From NCBI GenBank assembly GCA_024741835.1, contig JAENRP010000015.1, positions 143,517-207,516 on the forward strand: a DNA stretch of 64,000 nucleotides, written 5' to 3'. Positions 45,176-58,202 of the stretch are shown in pieces. The stretch comes from Diplocarpon mali (lineage: Eukaryota; Ascomycota; Leotiomycetes; Helotiales; Drepanopezizaceae). Under the pieces are notes generated by a model, which had not been told where the DNA came from, did not search any database, and saw only the letters and a list, made by a program, of their open reading frames with translations. Every line of letters starts with the position of its first letter. The stretch's first letter is position 1. Position numbers and translations under genes: made by a program.

Positions 45176-47914
45176 AGTCTAAAAGGTGCCCATTCAAAAT
45201 AGTTGGCACTAGATCTTGTATTGAACCTTCTCCTGTTGATAACCTTTGCTTTGTCGCAGGCCAAGAAAAATACGAATTCCACCAAGCCTATACCGCCCAA
45301 TCAAATCAATATTGCCTTACCTAACATAGAAGATCTTTCGGGAGGCACCACTTGATAAGCAAGTAGTATCTGCTTAACCAATCAATAGTGGCGGCAAAAG
45401 ATCATGGGAAAACGCCTTATTATGGTTGCCATTATATATTGCATCCAAGAACAAGCTATCCTTAACCCTATTTGATTCCCTCTATAAAAGGTTAGTAGTA
45501 GTAAGGCTAAGAACATGCCAAGTTAGCTATATAGCTATCGTGCATGACTATACTAGTATCCACTAAGCTTCGATAATAAGGATAGCAGAGAAGGAAAACA
45601 TTGAGGAGGTATAGCTTGCAACTTGTGTTTCCGGAGACACCAGGTTAATAAGGTAGTTGGTATCAACTTTATACAGAGCGTACCAAGTTGGTGGAGTTTG
45701 CAAACTCAACATTAACGTCGTTTTTAAGGCGGGTTAAGAGTAGGTGGAATGAGCCTTCACAAGGTATCTGTTTTGTCTTTGACAAAGTAATGATTAATCG
45801 CTATACTTCTGAAATTAACCTCTACAAAAACTAACCAAGCTGTACTTTGTCATAAGCCAAGAAAATACCACAGTAGCATATCTAGTAGGGTGTTTTGCTA
45901 CAAAGAGTAGGCGTGCGAGATTAAATCGAACTTTTATATAGTGCTTGATTGGTCTGTGTTAAGCACAGAGCCGCAGCGGTTAACCACTATAACCTGTCCG
46001 CTGCATAAGTGCAGAAACAAGGGACAATAAACCTCAACCTAAACTTGAACTTGAACAGGTAATAAGATAGTTGGCAGCTGTTTGCATCAGAACCTGGATC
46101 AAACCCGAAACCAATCGCATCCAAGATTCAACTACCCCCCAACTTCCAGCCCCTGCTAATCTACTCCAACAAAGTAGCTACCTCCTCAACCTCTACGCCT
46201 CTATAGCCCAGTGATAGAAAAACGGGGCCGTTTCAGACCTGTCACCAGCACCGACCTCCAGAACCCAAGGACTCGGACCTCAGCTTGCGATCGGGGTCCA
46301 TTTACTCTGTACTCTGCATGGCATCGCACGAGCAGACGCCAAGCCAGCATAAGATCATTGCGCTTCCTCGAGGAAGCGCAGTGCTCTGGATCCAGATCCA
46401 GATCCAAATCCATCGACAGGAGAATAGCAAATGTCCTCTCTTCTTCCCGTCGAAGAAGAATTTCTTTCTAAAGAGAAAAGAGGCGGAAGCGCAGATCTCA
46501 TCTCATCATAGCTCGTCTCGTACCAAAGCAGCCAACAAATCAATCAGTCACGATGCGGGATGCGCCGTACAAACCCTGAGATCTCATGCGCCACAAATAA
46601 CTTTAACTTATAAAGTCCTCCTTCGTGCCTATTCCCCCCATCCCCGCCCCTCCGACCAAAAATAGAAAAGAAAGAGGACGAAGGAAAAAAAGAGCAACAA
46701 CAACAACAACAACAGAAAAGCCTCACCTCAAACCCCCCGACCAGCCCATCCAAACCACCGCCCTCTCCAACGCATAAACGGCATCCGCAGCCTGCACCGC
46801 GGTCGGAGACACGGCGCCCCCCGTCTCGCGCGCGCTGCGTTTCCGATCCTAAGCGCCGTTTCGCGCCGGCTCGCGGCTGTAGGTTTCGGGTTTCGGGTTC
46901 TGGCGGCTAGGTGATTCAGGTTTTGCGATTTTGCGGTGGCGAGAGGAGGGGGGAGGGAGGAGAGAGAGGGGAGACCGTCGTCCGCGTGGGCTCGCTGGGG
47001 AGGTGCATCCGAACGCTTGTTCACTTGATCCTTCTCCTTCTTCTATGTCCCCGATCGGCTCTTTTTTCTCATTCACTCGTGTATTCTATATTTTGATATT
47101 TTTCTCCTTTGAGGAACTCTAGGAATAGTGTGTCGCGTCCAGCTTAATTTTAGGTTAGGGCGCGGGCGTGCCATCTATGCTAGCCTGGTCGCGGCGTCGG
47201 AGGGTCGCTTATTTTTGTCGGTTCCGGGGTGCAGGGCGGAAGTGCGAACTGGGAATAGTATACGACAGATTTCTTTTTTGGAGGAAGGGGGAGGGGCGGG
47301 GGAGATGGGGCTCTACTGGGCCCGGTAACAACATACAATCATACGTCATCGGGGCAACGACATCTCCCGTCTCTGCAAATGTCCAGCTTCGTAGCTGGGG
47401 GAGACAGAGGGACGTAAGTGAAAGTTATGCGAAAAACTTGGATTCTATTGGGTATCTATTGACGTGGTGCTAACATCCAAAGACTCACTGACCATTCTAG
47501 GTAATACAGATTTACCATACCAAAAGAAAAAGGGACGTGAAGAAGGGAAGAAATAATCAAACGCTTCCCTCTACGCAGACCCAAGACCAAGACCAAGACC
47601 ATGACCAATCCTAGAACCTCAGTTATCTATTGCTGCTCTAATTCTATGCTTTTATTTTCCCCACGCCTACTCCGTCTGAATAAAATTTCGAGTTAGAGGC
47701 AATTATTTTTGCAGGAGGCGTCCTGCGCCCTGCGAGCGGGGTGTGATGTCGTGGTAATGACAGACTACCCGCCGCTCGCCTGTCTTACGATCGCTTTTTC
47801 GCCTTCCACCTATGTCCTGCCCTTGGCCTACCAAAGTCCTGGCCTCAAGACCCCTATCAAGTTTACCCTCTCCCTGCCCAGTCATGTGCCAGAGCAAGTT
47901 CAGATCGAGTTAGC
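45176..47914. other. End of the AT-rich block, then GC-rich gene-free sequence
   Basis: To about 46100 AT-rich debris with an unpaired MITE-family end (GTCGCAGGCC, 45253-45262). From 46200 GC rises and short frames appear on both strands. A minus-strand stretch at about 46725-46853, bounded by a TTAG acceptor-like and an AGGTGAGG donor-like site, reads smoothly (ETGGAVSPTAVQAADAVYAL), but I could not extend it to a protein or name a family. Confidence 0.4.
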
Positions 47915-49444
47915 TTAATGCGCATCCTCGTCACGGCCGGGCCAACAGATCATGTGCCCGAAGAAGGCACGGATGTGGAAGCCCATAATGAGCAGCAAGG
48001 CGAAGAAGAGCACGGTACCCATGCCAGTACCGATGAGTTGAATGGCGGGACTGCTGAGCCTCTCGCCGATCTTGATCGTGGCGATGGTGAAGCCGACGTT
48101 GGGGAAGACCTTCGCGTACCAGTTGAGATGAAAGTCGTTGTGTGGGATACCGTCGATCATGGCGACAATTGCGATGGAGAAGGCCCAGAAGGCAAGCATC
48201 CATAGGAAGATGGCCATCAGGATAGCGAGGAGCGAGAGAATGTCAGGGATTAGGGTCTGGTTGGGGGCCGATATACCATTCAGGTCGGTGTACACCTCGA
48301 ACAGCCGGGTCTCTTGAACATCTTGTGCCATGCCGATGAAAGCGAGAGCTGTGAAACTGGGCGGCCCAACGGCGATGAACATTGCGGGGCGAGAGAGGTA
48401 GGCTGGGAGGCCAGAAGTGAGGAGGCGCCCGAAGTAGAGCGGGTACATGAATAGCGAGATGAAGAACCCGAGACCTTGGTAGGAAAGACCGGCGACGAGG
48501 ATGGACATGGCGTGCTCGGGCGGTTGGGTCTTGCCGATGGCTGAAGCGATGGTGCCGACGAGCATGGCCGGGAAAATGGGCAGGACCCAGCCGGGCAAAA
48601 CGTTAGTGATGACGAGTTTCTTCACACAGAACAGGAGGTGGTAGTAGAAGATTGCGAGCAGAGTCGCGGCGAATGTGTAGATCCAGAAAGCGTAGCGGAG
48701 AGCGGTGATCAGCCAGGGCCCAGAGTTGGGGACACCGTAGGCGGTTGTATTCGAGATCATAGTCGCGATGGTGAGAAAGAACGTTGCGATGAAGAAGCCT
48801 TCGTGCGGGTTGGTGAAGGCCTTGGTCAGAGTGCCTGGGTGGACGATGAAGCGAGTTATCATGGTGCCGGTGACGGCAGTGAAGAAGATGATATTCAAGA
48901 CAAATAGAAATGTACCGAGCCCAGTCAGGCCTGAAAATCGATTTGGGATGACGGAGATCGTGAACGCCACTCCGCCTGTTGACATTGTCCAGGCGTACCA
49001 TGCAAATGTAAAGTGCTTGAGTCGCTCTTTGGAAGTATGAGGCCCGGCCGAGATGTGATGATGATCGTGGGCGGCTGGCTTGGGGATTTCGATCTCCCTC
49101 TCTTGCAAGTCCACCTTTTCCATATCATTGTTGAAGGTGTACGCATCGACAGGGAAATGACTGAAAGGTCGAGAGATCTGAGGATACGTCATGTTGTTGG
49201 AAATATCGGAAGATCTTCTTTGCGATAGAGGAGATACCGTCTTGTGGTCGTCAGTCGCGAGGAGCGCGGATTGTCGTCTCGAGATGAATTCCAGCGTTGC
49301 TTCGATGCTGCCACGAATTCGAGAATCTCTGCGTTCGTCGCGGAGGACGGTCTTTTTCCATTGAACGAGCTTGTCGACGGGGTCGATTTGGGAGGACATA
49401 TTTAGAATAAGTGAACGAAGGTAGGATTGGGAATGTGGATGCAT
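47915..49444 (-). CDS. TDT-family C4-dicarboxylate (malate) transporter, Mae1-like, single exon
   Basis: Plasma membrane carrier of the tellurite-resistance/dicarboxylate transporter family (PF03595), which moves malate and similar dicarboxylates; the related SSU1 branch exports sulfite. 509 aa, no intron. Residues 1-135 are polar and cytosolic; then about ten membrane segments starting at LKHFTFAWYAWTMSTGGVAF, the family's first-helix signature with the Mae1-type TMSTGG rather than the SSU1 type. Other marks: NPHEGFFIATFFLTIATMI, LRYAFWIYTFAATLLAIFYY, NDFHLNWYAKVFPNVGFTIA and the last helix before FGHMICWPGRDEDAH. Length is above the yeast Mae1 (438 aa) because of the long N-terminus. ATG at 49444 gives the longest form; ATG at 49399 (MSSQIDPVDKL) is an equally good start. 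No damage seen. Confidence 0.9.
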   Translation of the reverse strand: MHPHSQSYLRSLILNMSSQIDPVDKLVQWKKTVLRDERRDSRIRGSIEATLEFISRRQSALLATDDHKTVSPLSQRRSSDISNNMTYPQISRPFSHFPVDAYTFNNDMEKVDLQEREIEIPKPAAHDHHHISAGPHTSKERLKHFTFAWYAWTMSTGGVAFTISVIPNRFSGLTGLGTFLFVLNIIFFTAVTGTMITRFIVHPGTLTKAFTNPHEGFFIATFFLTIATMISNTTAYGVPNSGPWLITALRYAFWIYTFAATLLAIFYYHLLFCVKKLVITNVLPGWVLPIFPAMLVGTIASAIGKTQPPEHAMSILVAGLSYQGLGFFISLFMYPLYFGRLLTSGLPAYLSRPAMFIAVGPPSFTALAFIGMAQDVQETRLFEVYTDLNGISAPNQTLIPDILSLLAILMAIFLWMLAFWAFSIAIVAMIDGIPHNDFHLNWYAKVFPNVGFTIATIKIGERLSSPAIQLIGTGMGTVLFFALLLIMGFHIRAFFGHMICWPGRDEDAH

Positions 49445-50164
49445 AGGGAGAGCGGAGCAGGGAGGGATAATTAAGAAAGCAGCTATGTACTCATCGCCGT
49501 GAAGGAGCGGATCCCAGCGGACCCCGGTCTGCTTTGAAGGCCATTCGCATCGTATTCAAACGACCGATCTCATGCTGAGGCTGAGGCTGTTGGGGGTGGG
49601 GGGNNNNNNNNNNNNNNNNNNNNNNGGGGCAGTTCGAGAGCCCCATTTGTTACTGCCAAGTCAAGCCGCCATTAGGGATGAGCCTCAAGTTAGAGGTGCC
49701 GGGTCCCAGGTCCCAGTTGATGGGGGCCAAGGCAGCCAAGGAATCCAGGATTGGGACGAGTCGAGGGAATGCCATGTCGAGGTGGGCCGCGATCTGACTT
49801 TCATTGGACGGCCAACTGGGGGACGGCTATATGGTCAGTAGCAGCCAAGCAGCGCAGGGTCTGTTCCTCGAAATGACATCCAAACCCATATCCAGACCCA
49901 CGCCCAGAGCCGTGCCCAGAGCCGTGCCCAGAGCCGTACCCACATCAATCCGTTAGAGATCCCCCTCACTCGAAATAGCAGCAGTGGCACGTGCTCAGCC
50001 CCGGAGATAAGTCGGGTCGAGTCGCAAGCCCAGCTGGTACTGTACCGTCATTACCAGAGTGGTGGCGCGCAGAGCCTTGGATGGCCTGTGCACCAGGCTG
50101 GGCACAATGTGCAGCAACCGGACCGGTCCACATTATGTTCCACAGCAATGGATGGTAAATGTAC
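49445..50164. promoter_or_regulatory. Upstream region of the dicarboxylate transporter
   Basis: Includes a 22-N gap and a 13-bp tandem repeat at 49898-49938 (CCCAGAGCCGTGC, about three copies). No coding sequence recognised. Confidence 0.5.
49604..49625. other. Assembly gap (22 N) inside a poly-G context
   Basis: N run preceded by GGGGGTGGGGGG and followed by GGGGC, probably an unresolved homopolymer. Confidence 1.
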
Positions 50165-51162
50165 CTACGACCTCCCCTTAGCTACCGCGTTGAACTGGTC
50201 TCCGGGGCCTGCCGCTAAGAGCCAAGGGAGACACGGGATCATTCCGCTGCCATACTTCATTGACATATCTGCCTCTGCCAATGGCAATGAACGTCCATCG
50301 ACTGCTGCACTCGACGCAGACAACTCGATGCTTGACGTAGCAATGAGACTTCGTTTCGCCGAGCTGCCGACGTTTGGGTGCGGTCCTGGGACACGAGAGC
50401 GCTGGGCAGAGGTTCTTGGAGGGTGCGATCGACCGGAAAAGATGCCTAGCGTGTAAGACGACGATGGGGCCTCCTTGGCAATACCGAAGTCCAGGGTAGC
50501 TTCCCAATCGCTATCCGCCGCGGGAGATCTGCTCGCGTCAAATGTGCAGGTGGTACAGGACTCTGCCGTGCAGTAGAGGGAGTATGACACTCCTTGGTGC
50601 TTCGATCTGATCTGGGAGAAGCGGCAAAAGCATGACAGTGGTAAAGTACAGAGATCCCCATTGATCCCGAGGATAACCTGGCTGAGCGTCTCCACGCTGG
50701 TCAATCAGTACCGATTCGAGGCTGCTTAGACTTGAACAAGCAAAGGAACAACCAACCTCCTGTCCGATTGCCCTGCGAAGCTGGAGAATCAATGTCCGTA
50801 GGTAGGCCAAGTCGCGATGTGGGTGTATGTTGAGTCTCATGCTGGGTGGCGCATCACATGCATTCGATGCCAGAAGACGCCGTCGTACTCCATCATACGT
50901 GGATAACTCGATTTCAGATCGAAACCAACGCCAGGCTGGCCATCGATGTTGTGGTGGACCAGCACTCAAATCAGCGTTCCAGATCAGCATGGTGGTGAAA
51001 GAAAACATGGGCTATCAAAACTCCCAAGCTGCCCAGCGCCTTGGCCCACCCGGCAAGATGACCAGGGTATGTGCCACGATTTTCTATCTCCTTCACGAGA
51101 TTGCGTGAGGTCGCCGACCAGAAAATGTCGTATGGAGTACGTATCTCCCTTTCCGCAGCCAA
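50165..51162 (-). other. Open-frame-rich interval, possible uncharacterised gene
   Basis: Minus-strand frames at 50165-50704 (179 codons), 50538-51008 (156) and 50971-51162 (63) overlap in different phases and could be exons of one spliced gene, since the middle frame has balanced composition. I see no domain, no signal peptide and no membrane segment, and plus-strand frames cover the same DNA. Left as unconfirmed. Confidence 0.25.
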
Positions 51163-54100
51163 AGACAGAGGCCCTAAGCAAAGGACAGAGGTAGCCAGTT
51201 ATTAACAGCTACATGCCGCATGACAGCTTCCACGCCCCGCATGCCCGATGGGCAGAGGGAGATTGCCCATTCAAACTTGATCTCTGGTGTTGATAAGCGA
51301 AGGCAAACCCTGCGCAATGGGTCCACTAGTGAGAAACATTATTACGCTTCCTAGGGTTCAACTTCGTCGCAGGCCAAACAAACACCACATGAAAGAGTAT
51401 TGAGCCCTTCAGACCCACTTTAAGCCGCCATTGATAGTGCCCTGGTTTCGAGTTCGCTTGGACTGCGGTACTGTATATACTAGTTCAGAAAGATCAACCT
51501 AATTTGCTGATCAATAGTGGCCCCACCTGCAAGGACAGGAGTTGCTGGGCACCACTATTGTCAAATCTTTCCATTGTGCAAATGTGGACCTCTATTTCCT
51601 AGGAGGTAAGTGAGATTCTGGTTGATCAAAGACCTTGTAATGGACATGCCCACATTTGCAGCCCGTTGGGCGAAAAAAAAAGGGAGTATCTCCCCTCGTC
51701 GATTTTGACTGTGCTCCGCTCCAGATATGAAACGACTTGACTGGTAAATACAGCAATATCAGCACCGAACGAGACATGTTCTCCACGGAGTTTCGTCCCC
51801 CAAAGAGTCTTGGCTGACAAATTTCTGGTCCAGGTGATGGATTAAAACCTCGCGCGAACATGGTTGACGAGCTTTCAATTTTTTCATCTCCGAGTTGCAA
51901 GTATCGAGTTTTGAAACTGAAACAATCAGAAGATACAAGTTCCCGGGAGCTTTGCGTAATTTCCTGCGTGGTTTTTGTACCGTGTCAGCTTGGTCCACCT
52001 AGATGTAAATTACAAACCAGGTCGACGGCTCAGACCCGGAAAGTGATTTTCTATTCCTGCGAAGTCACAGGCGAAGGATTTGGCAAATTGATAGGTCCCA
52101 TTAGTAGTCGTTAGCCTGAAGTTCTTCGCTGAGAGATCCTAGAAAGGCAAAGAAGTCAGCTCCTCAGCTTCACTGCTACATGCAGTGCCTCGTCTCTGTG
52201 AGAGGACTGAAGCAAGATGATTGCAGCCAAGAATATGCGTCGTTGTGAGTCTGTAGGCGTCATTGTGCACAAGGTTTTTTTTGTGAAATAATCGGCGATC
52301 ATTTTTAAATTCCAAAGTCGAGATCATCAGCCAAGATGCAATTTTGGCCCAACGTGTCCGAGCCAAGAAATGCCAACAATGCAACAGTACTCGCTATTTG
52401 TACATAGGCTGCAGGCGGGTTGTGGGCCGTCATTACAAGGTCCTCGACGAGCTAGAAATCCACCTGCCCGCAGGAGTCCAAGGCTTACATTTGCAGCCAA
52501 TTAAAGAATGCGCATAATTCGCGACTCCGATCTTATGAGTTATGCCTTGGGTTTTCGACATGCCTAGCTATTAGTTCGTGATTTGAGGCTTTGGATGTAG
52601 TACTTCTTGGCCGCGTCCCCAACAGAGAAAACGGTGTCATTATAGTATCGAGTAATTGACTTCTACGACACATGTCGGCGGTGACATCTCCATGTTGATG
52701 AAAGTGCGCTTAAAAGTCTCAGTGTGGGTGAGGTCGTTGAGCCGGCCGATATGTGAGATCGACGACAAATCGACGATCCTATCGAGGGCTATGCACGAAA
52801 CGATCTTGTTGCGCTGAGAACTGAAGCGCAATAGTAGAGGAATTCACGATTCCTCCATTCTGCAGAGTCATTTATAGGTCACTTTTTGTCAGATTGCATT
52901 TGGGAACGCGAGGTTCTTTGCTCGCAAGGAGTTTTCGCTCTTGTACACTTGTGGTGGGTGCTGAAGCTCGGGTCTGCAAATTGATGCCCATGTAAGTTGC
53001 TATCCTCGAATAAAATGGGTGCAGTTTCGCGACCCTTTGCCCAGACTGCGCTTTCTTTGAGGTTGTTCCGGAACACATTTGCCAAGATTAGAAGGAGCTG
53101 GCGAGCTGATATATAAGATGCTTTTCCAAAAGAACCCCTAGGGCATCGGTATCAGCCTAGCTTTATCTTCCTGACGTTTTCATCCAACGAACCTCTCAAA
53201 AATCTGCGTCGATCTCTTCATAGGACTAGGGCTGGCTTTGAGATGGCCAAAGGCACCTACAAAAGGCAGCTGCCGAATGTTCATCTGGAGAAGATCCACT
53301 TCCTCTGTTCCTCCTCAAGACACTTCTCCGACATTATAACGTTGATCAAGAACTCGAGTTTGTAATAAGAGGACTAGAACCGAAGGGTCAGTCATCAAAT
53401 CGCACGCTGGCGAGGCTGAAGTCCAAGATCCTGAGTGAACGATCAACATGTGACCCGTGACCCGAGTATGAAGTGGCATCGAAATGGACCAAGAAAGTAA
53501 TAATACCTAAGAATGTTTATAAGAGCCAATATAAAATATGGGATCAACGCGCTATAGCACTTTGCTACTCCGTTTCCGGCTGATCTTGACCGAACACGTG
53601 CACACCAAGGCTGGGCACTCAAGAGGCTGTCGCCGAACCGCTCTGTCGTTCACACCCTGGAGGCATCATCTTCAACAATTAAAGTCCAATGAATTTTGCG
53701 TGACGAGGTTCGGCGAAGTATCTCGAGATGGTTTGTCAAGACGGTTGAGAAGGTGGGAGAGAAAAGGCGGGCAGGTGTAAAAAATATCCTGATCCGCCAA
53801 GGCGCTAGGAGGCTGGGGCTTAGCGCTTTCTACACGATTTCTTTTTTTTTTGGTCTGTTGAGATGGGTGATACAGCCATCACTCCGATGTATTGTCATGT
53901 GACCCTACTGCTTAGTCAGTAGGATGTTGACACGTATATAGCTGTAGGGAAGAAAGGGGTAACCTTCCTTCCCTAACTCTTACCAATATATCGACCATCG
54001 ACCTCTAGAAGCCTCCTTTACCTACTGCGCCGACTCACTTAAGCTCAATATGGTCCAGGTTTCACGGTCTGATCTCCATACTGGTGGCTGACACATCACA

Positions 54101-55086
54101 AAGCCTTTGATCAGCCCTTACGAATCGGCTTGACAATAAATTGTTGTCTGTCGTAGGAAGAAAAGTTGCCTTTTGCCTATGATTGCGTTTGCGTTTGATC
54201 GGCTTCATGTTCATCGATCCGAAGGGTTCTGGTTCTCATTTTTGACATTGCTCGCTAAATCATTTAGTGTGGGCTGGGTATAGCCAAGATCTAACGAATA
54301 GATTATCTTTGGACATATGTCATCGTTCGTCGATAATTTTGTCTCGTTTGCGGGGTTTGGCAGCCCGCTAACACTGATCCGAGGGTTAATTCATAGCACT
54401 TGGCAGGCTCGATTGATGCGTATAAATAGGAAATAAGTTAATATCTAGTAAGTACTCGTCCACGCTAATCTCTGTTATTTTTAGACTTCTCACAAATCTT
54501 CTGTCCTGTTTTTCCGGACCCCTATATGCCAGCAATTTAATCCCAAACAGGTTTGAAGAATGTGTAGTTATAGAAACGAAGCCTGGTCTTGAGTCAGATG
54601 TCTACAAGCCTTCAAAATAAATAAAAATGAAAGACAAAGAGAAAGAGAAAGAAAGAAAAAAAAATAGAATTGGTTTCTAAGCCTGGGTTTGGTTCACGAA
54701 TCAGAAAATCTTATTTGTAACCCATTAACCACCTTCGAATCGTACCTATATTTTAAAGACACTACACTGCCTACACTACTACAAGAAATTATTGTCGCTC
54801 TCTCGAGAATCGCTCGACAAATGCGAGATCTTGTCTCTAACCTCCTATTATTTGCTTCAGTTCCACCCTTGACATGGATCTCGACCGATTAATTAAAGTC
54901 CACGAACGATGTGTCTTTGAGATGTTGGACTTGGGCGCATATCTGCTAATACGGGTGGTGATATCTGATAAAGGCAAACCCGATGTCTGTTTAGGACTCC
55001 TTGGCATGGAACTTTCTATGATATATGAGTAATGGAACCTTCATTTTAAGTCCTCCTCAGTCTCAGAAAAACTAGTCGCCTGTATC
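51163..55086. other. Gene-free intergenic sequence
   Basis: Nothing supported as coding. A left end of the GTCGCAGGCC element family is at 51366 (GTCGCAGGCCAAACAAACAC). Short frames at 51592-52384, 52640-53085 and 53538-53902 have no motif. An A/G-rich tract (GAAAGAGAAAGAAAG) lies near 54640. Confidence 0.5.
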
Positions 55087-55299
55087 ATGGGCTTGGGATC
55101 TATTGGTCACGCGATAGAACGTAGCAAGAAAGCAAATTCTGCGAAGTTCGGAAAACATCCGAGAGTAACTCGCCTACAAGCAGACATAGATCGAGAAAAG
55201 CGTAAATTCAAGGAAGATGAGATTAATAGATACATTTTAAAGGGGAAAAAAAATCAGACTCCGGCCGGAATCTATCGCATTCAGCCAAAGTCTTCTTAA
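55087..55299 (+). CDS. Small hypothetical protein, 70 aa
   Basis: ATG frame of 70 codons, strongly basic and helical (SKKANSAKFGKHPRV, DREKRKFKEDEIN), in an otherwise stop-rich stretch. No family recognised. It may be a remnant of a repeat or a chance frame. Confidence 0.2.
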   Translation: MGLGSIGHAIERSKKANSAKFGKHPRVTRLQADIDREKRKFKEDEINRYILKGKKNQTPAGIYRIQPKSS

Positions 55300-57472
55300 A
55301 GCCTTGTTAGTCAACCTTCTCTGAGCTTTTACTATAATCGGTCTCTTTTAGCCTCGCTTTCTCTTATTGTTGACTAGCCTGCCTGACCCTCGCTGGCCTC
55401 TTGAAACCGCCTAGCCTTGATCAAAAATTACTAATAATCGTATAAATAAATTGAAGCTTGATTATATTATACGCCTATACCATAACGAGCATCTAAATAG
55501 AGGTCCAATTCATCTTTGACAAAAAATTATTTCGAAGAATCGCTACAAAAGCAGTTCCGTGCCAGATAGTACTGAAAATCAGTAATACTGAACGAATAGC
55601 TTCTCAAACGCTTCATTACCTCATCTATAAACCTTTCTATGTAATAAAGCCAAAGAACGATGCTGAAATGGATTATCCTATGAACTTATTAGAAGACAAT
55701 ACGGCTCTAAGCTAGGCTAGGATTAGCCTTTTACGACGCTGGTTTCCCCAAGAGAGTGTTTCGAGTAAGCCCGCATATTATCTGGCGAGGAATGTTTCGA
55801 TGAATTCTATATGGAAATCTCACTTCGAGCTTAATTGCGGTCCTTTGCTTTTATAGTGCTATTACAGTGCTGTTATAATGTGCTTGTAGTGCGATTCATG
55901 GTGATGCACGTTGTGTAGGCTCCTGCGGTGGAACTTTGAAGTAGTGAAAGTTTTTACTGAAGTCATTCCGATAGAACCCAACGCAATTTAGTTGATCTTT
56001 TTCTGCTGTTGTTCCGTAGAGATTGATACAATTCCAAGAGGTAGCTCAGTAGTTCAGTAACAGTATTTTGTCAACTTCAATCAATTCTTTTCACAACGCG
56101 AATAAAATAGAAAGATCGGAGTTTCACCACCTCCTTCAATAGAAAATGCTTACAATATATGTCGTGATATTACATAAAATGCCACTAAACCAAAAAGTGT
56201 AGTTAGATGTAAGAAAACAGAGGCAGGTGTAGGCAATAAAGCAGGGCAGTAGCTATCTATGTTGACTACTGGCAGCAAGGCCTTGGAGCTAAGTACTGAC
56301 TGAAAACAAAACATCTTTCTTATTTTCCTTGGAATACGGCTGGTAAATGCCTTTGAGCAATAAAGCGACTGAGCCAGATTCTGACGTATCATAAGGCAGA
56401 GCTTTGCAGTGCTTCTGGGCGACTACGCTGTTAGTGATCATAGCTGTGATGTCTTTTCTCATCGTTCTACGATGAGTGGATTGACAGATCAAACTCAATT
56501 CAGGTATGGACAGGTACAGAGCGAGTCAACCAAATACCGCAAATCAGTAATATTCCACGTAAGATATTCTTGCGTCGAGATGCTTACAAGCACGTGAGAC
56601 ACGATTGAAGATTCAAGTAGTGTTGACTGCGCAACGCAAAATTGTGTCACCCCGCTCCAGAATAATTGCTCAGGTACGGTCCCAATTACATTCACGTGAT
56701 TGATAATTTACATCCACCTGTGCGCACCTCAGACACAGTCATGACATCAGCCCCACCCAGCCGCTATCCACCATAGCGACAAAAAATCAAGGAACTGATA
56801 TCAATTAGGTCAAGGCTATTTTTAAGCCATTCGAGTACCGTGCCAATTGTTGAAATAAACATCGGCCGTGAAACAGACTCGACGCTAGTTTGTATTGTTT
56901 CGATACTCCGTGAGCAACAGGGGAAAAAAAAAAAGGATGGAGGAGTGCCTGCTCGAATAATTACAGAAAAGAGAATAACTCATATTGGAAGTACCGGAAA
57001 AGCTCAGGCAGGATAGACATGAAACAAGAAACACACATTTTACGCAAAAGTGATGTCTATTGCTATAATAGGACATAGGATTCTAAGTAATCACTGATCG
57101 GGTATACGCATCTGATCATAAAGATTTCTCAAATGTATTCCCCCTCCCCCTCTGACTGAATATCAATTGTCCGCTTTTGCAAGGCGAAGCACAGAGCCCC
57201 TGTGCCCGAGTGCTTAAATTTTCCTTGCTTTGTTCAAAGCCAAAGCCAGAATCTGGTCTAGGTAAAGACGAGGGTAGGCAGGTATAGAGACTTCTACAAA
57301 GAAAACAAGGGCTTGATTCAATTTGTATTATTAGCTACGCCTTCTTGGCGGCCACCCGCACGGGCTCCAGTTCTACTCCAGTTTCCGTACACTTGAGCGC
57401 TTGGTTAGGGACTGGGGACTGTAACCGACCCTTGTCGTTATCCAGGATTTTGAAGGATAATCATACGTACTT

Positions 57473-57596
57473 GACGCAGGCCCGATAAACACCACATTCA
57501 TTACAGAGCAAAGAGGGGATGCAAGGTGGGATTGCAAGGTTCCAAATCTGCTTTCGATTGTTGTTTACTACTGTACGTACACAATAGGCCTGCGAC
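57473..57596. mobile_element. Short TIR element (GTCGCAGGCC family), 124 bp
   Basis: Left GACGCAGGCCCGATAAACAC, right GGCCTGCGAC. The internal TTGCAAGGTTCCAAATCTGC matches the 33.5-kb variant, where the same positions carry transitions. This copy lies outside the RIP-affected block and keeps higher GC. Confidence 0.6.
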
Positions 57597-58044
57597 AGAG
57601 TACCAGTAGGAATGACGGTTTCAACTTATTAGGTAAGAGAAGTTTCGGGCCGGGACTAATAAAGATTTAAGCATCGCATCCTTGTACACGGGAATCTCTA
57701 TGACGCAACTCGCTTACTCTCCAGCCCTTTTTTAAGGCTTGGGACGTGAGCTTGGCATACAAGCGATCTGTCTATGCAGCCACCGTGTGCGCTTTATTAC
57801 ACTCTCCTGTAATAACCGGCTGCAAGCGGACTACGGCAAGACCGTAGCAGTCGCGTACCGGGGATGAGCAGTGGGCTGATCGATGGACCGGAATAGTACG
57901 TCCTGTATAGTACGTCCTGTATAGTACGACTTGAGCTCGCCCACGTATCTATCTATACACCATCTACCTACTATTTACCTCGAGGTACGTAAGGGTGAGG
58001 AGGGAGAGGTGTGTTTTAAGCCAAGTGAGGCGAGCCCTTGGTGC

Positions 58045-58095
58045 TCGGTAAGGTACCTACCTAGAGCTACCTTACCTTATAGTAAGGTAGGCACT
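58045..58095. repeat. GGTAAGGTA/TACCTACC palindromic repeat
   Basis: Clustered GTAAGGTA and TACCTAC words that can pair with one another, about 110 bp upstream of the RCR gene start. Confidence 0.5.
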
Positions 58096-58202
58096 GCATC
58101 ATCACTTCGCTTCGTACAAAACAGGTTCCCTTCTCTCTCTTCGACAATACAACCACCAATACAGCTTTTCACATCATCCATCGAGGCGCTCAACTGACAA
58201 AA

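Larger units (their letters stand above)
55300..58202. other. Gene-free intergenic sequence with one TIR element
   Basis: No supported gene. Holds the element at 57473-57596 and, just before the RCR gene, a TACCTACCTA-rich palindromic stretch (58045-58095). Confidence 0.5.
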
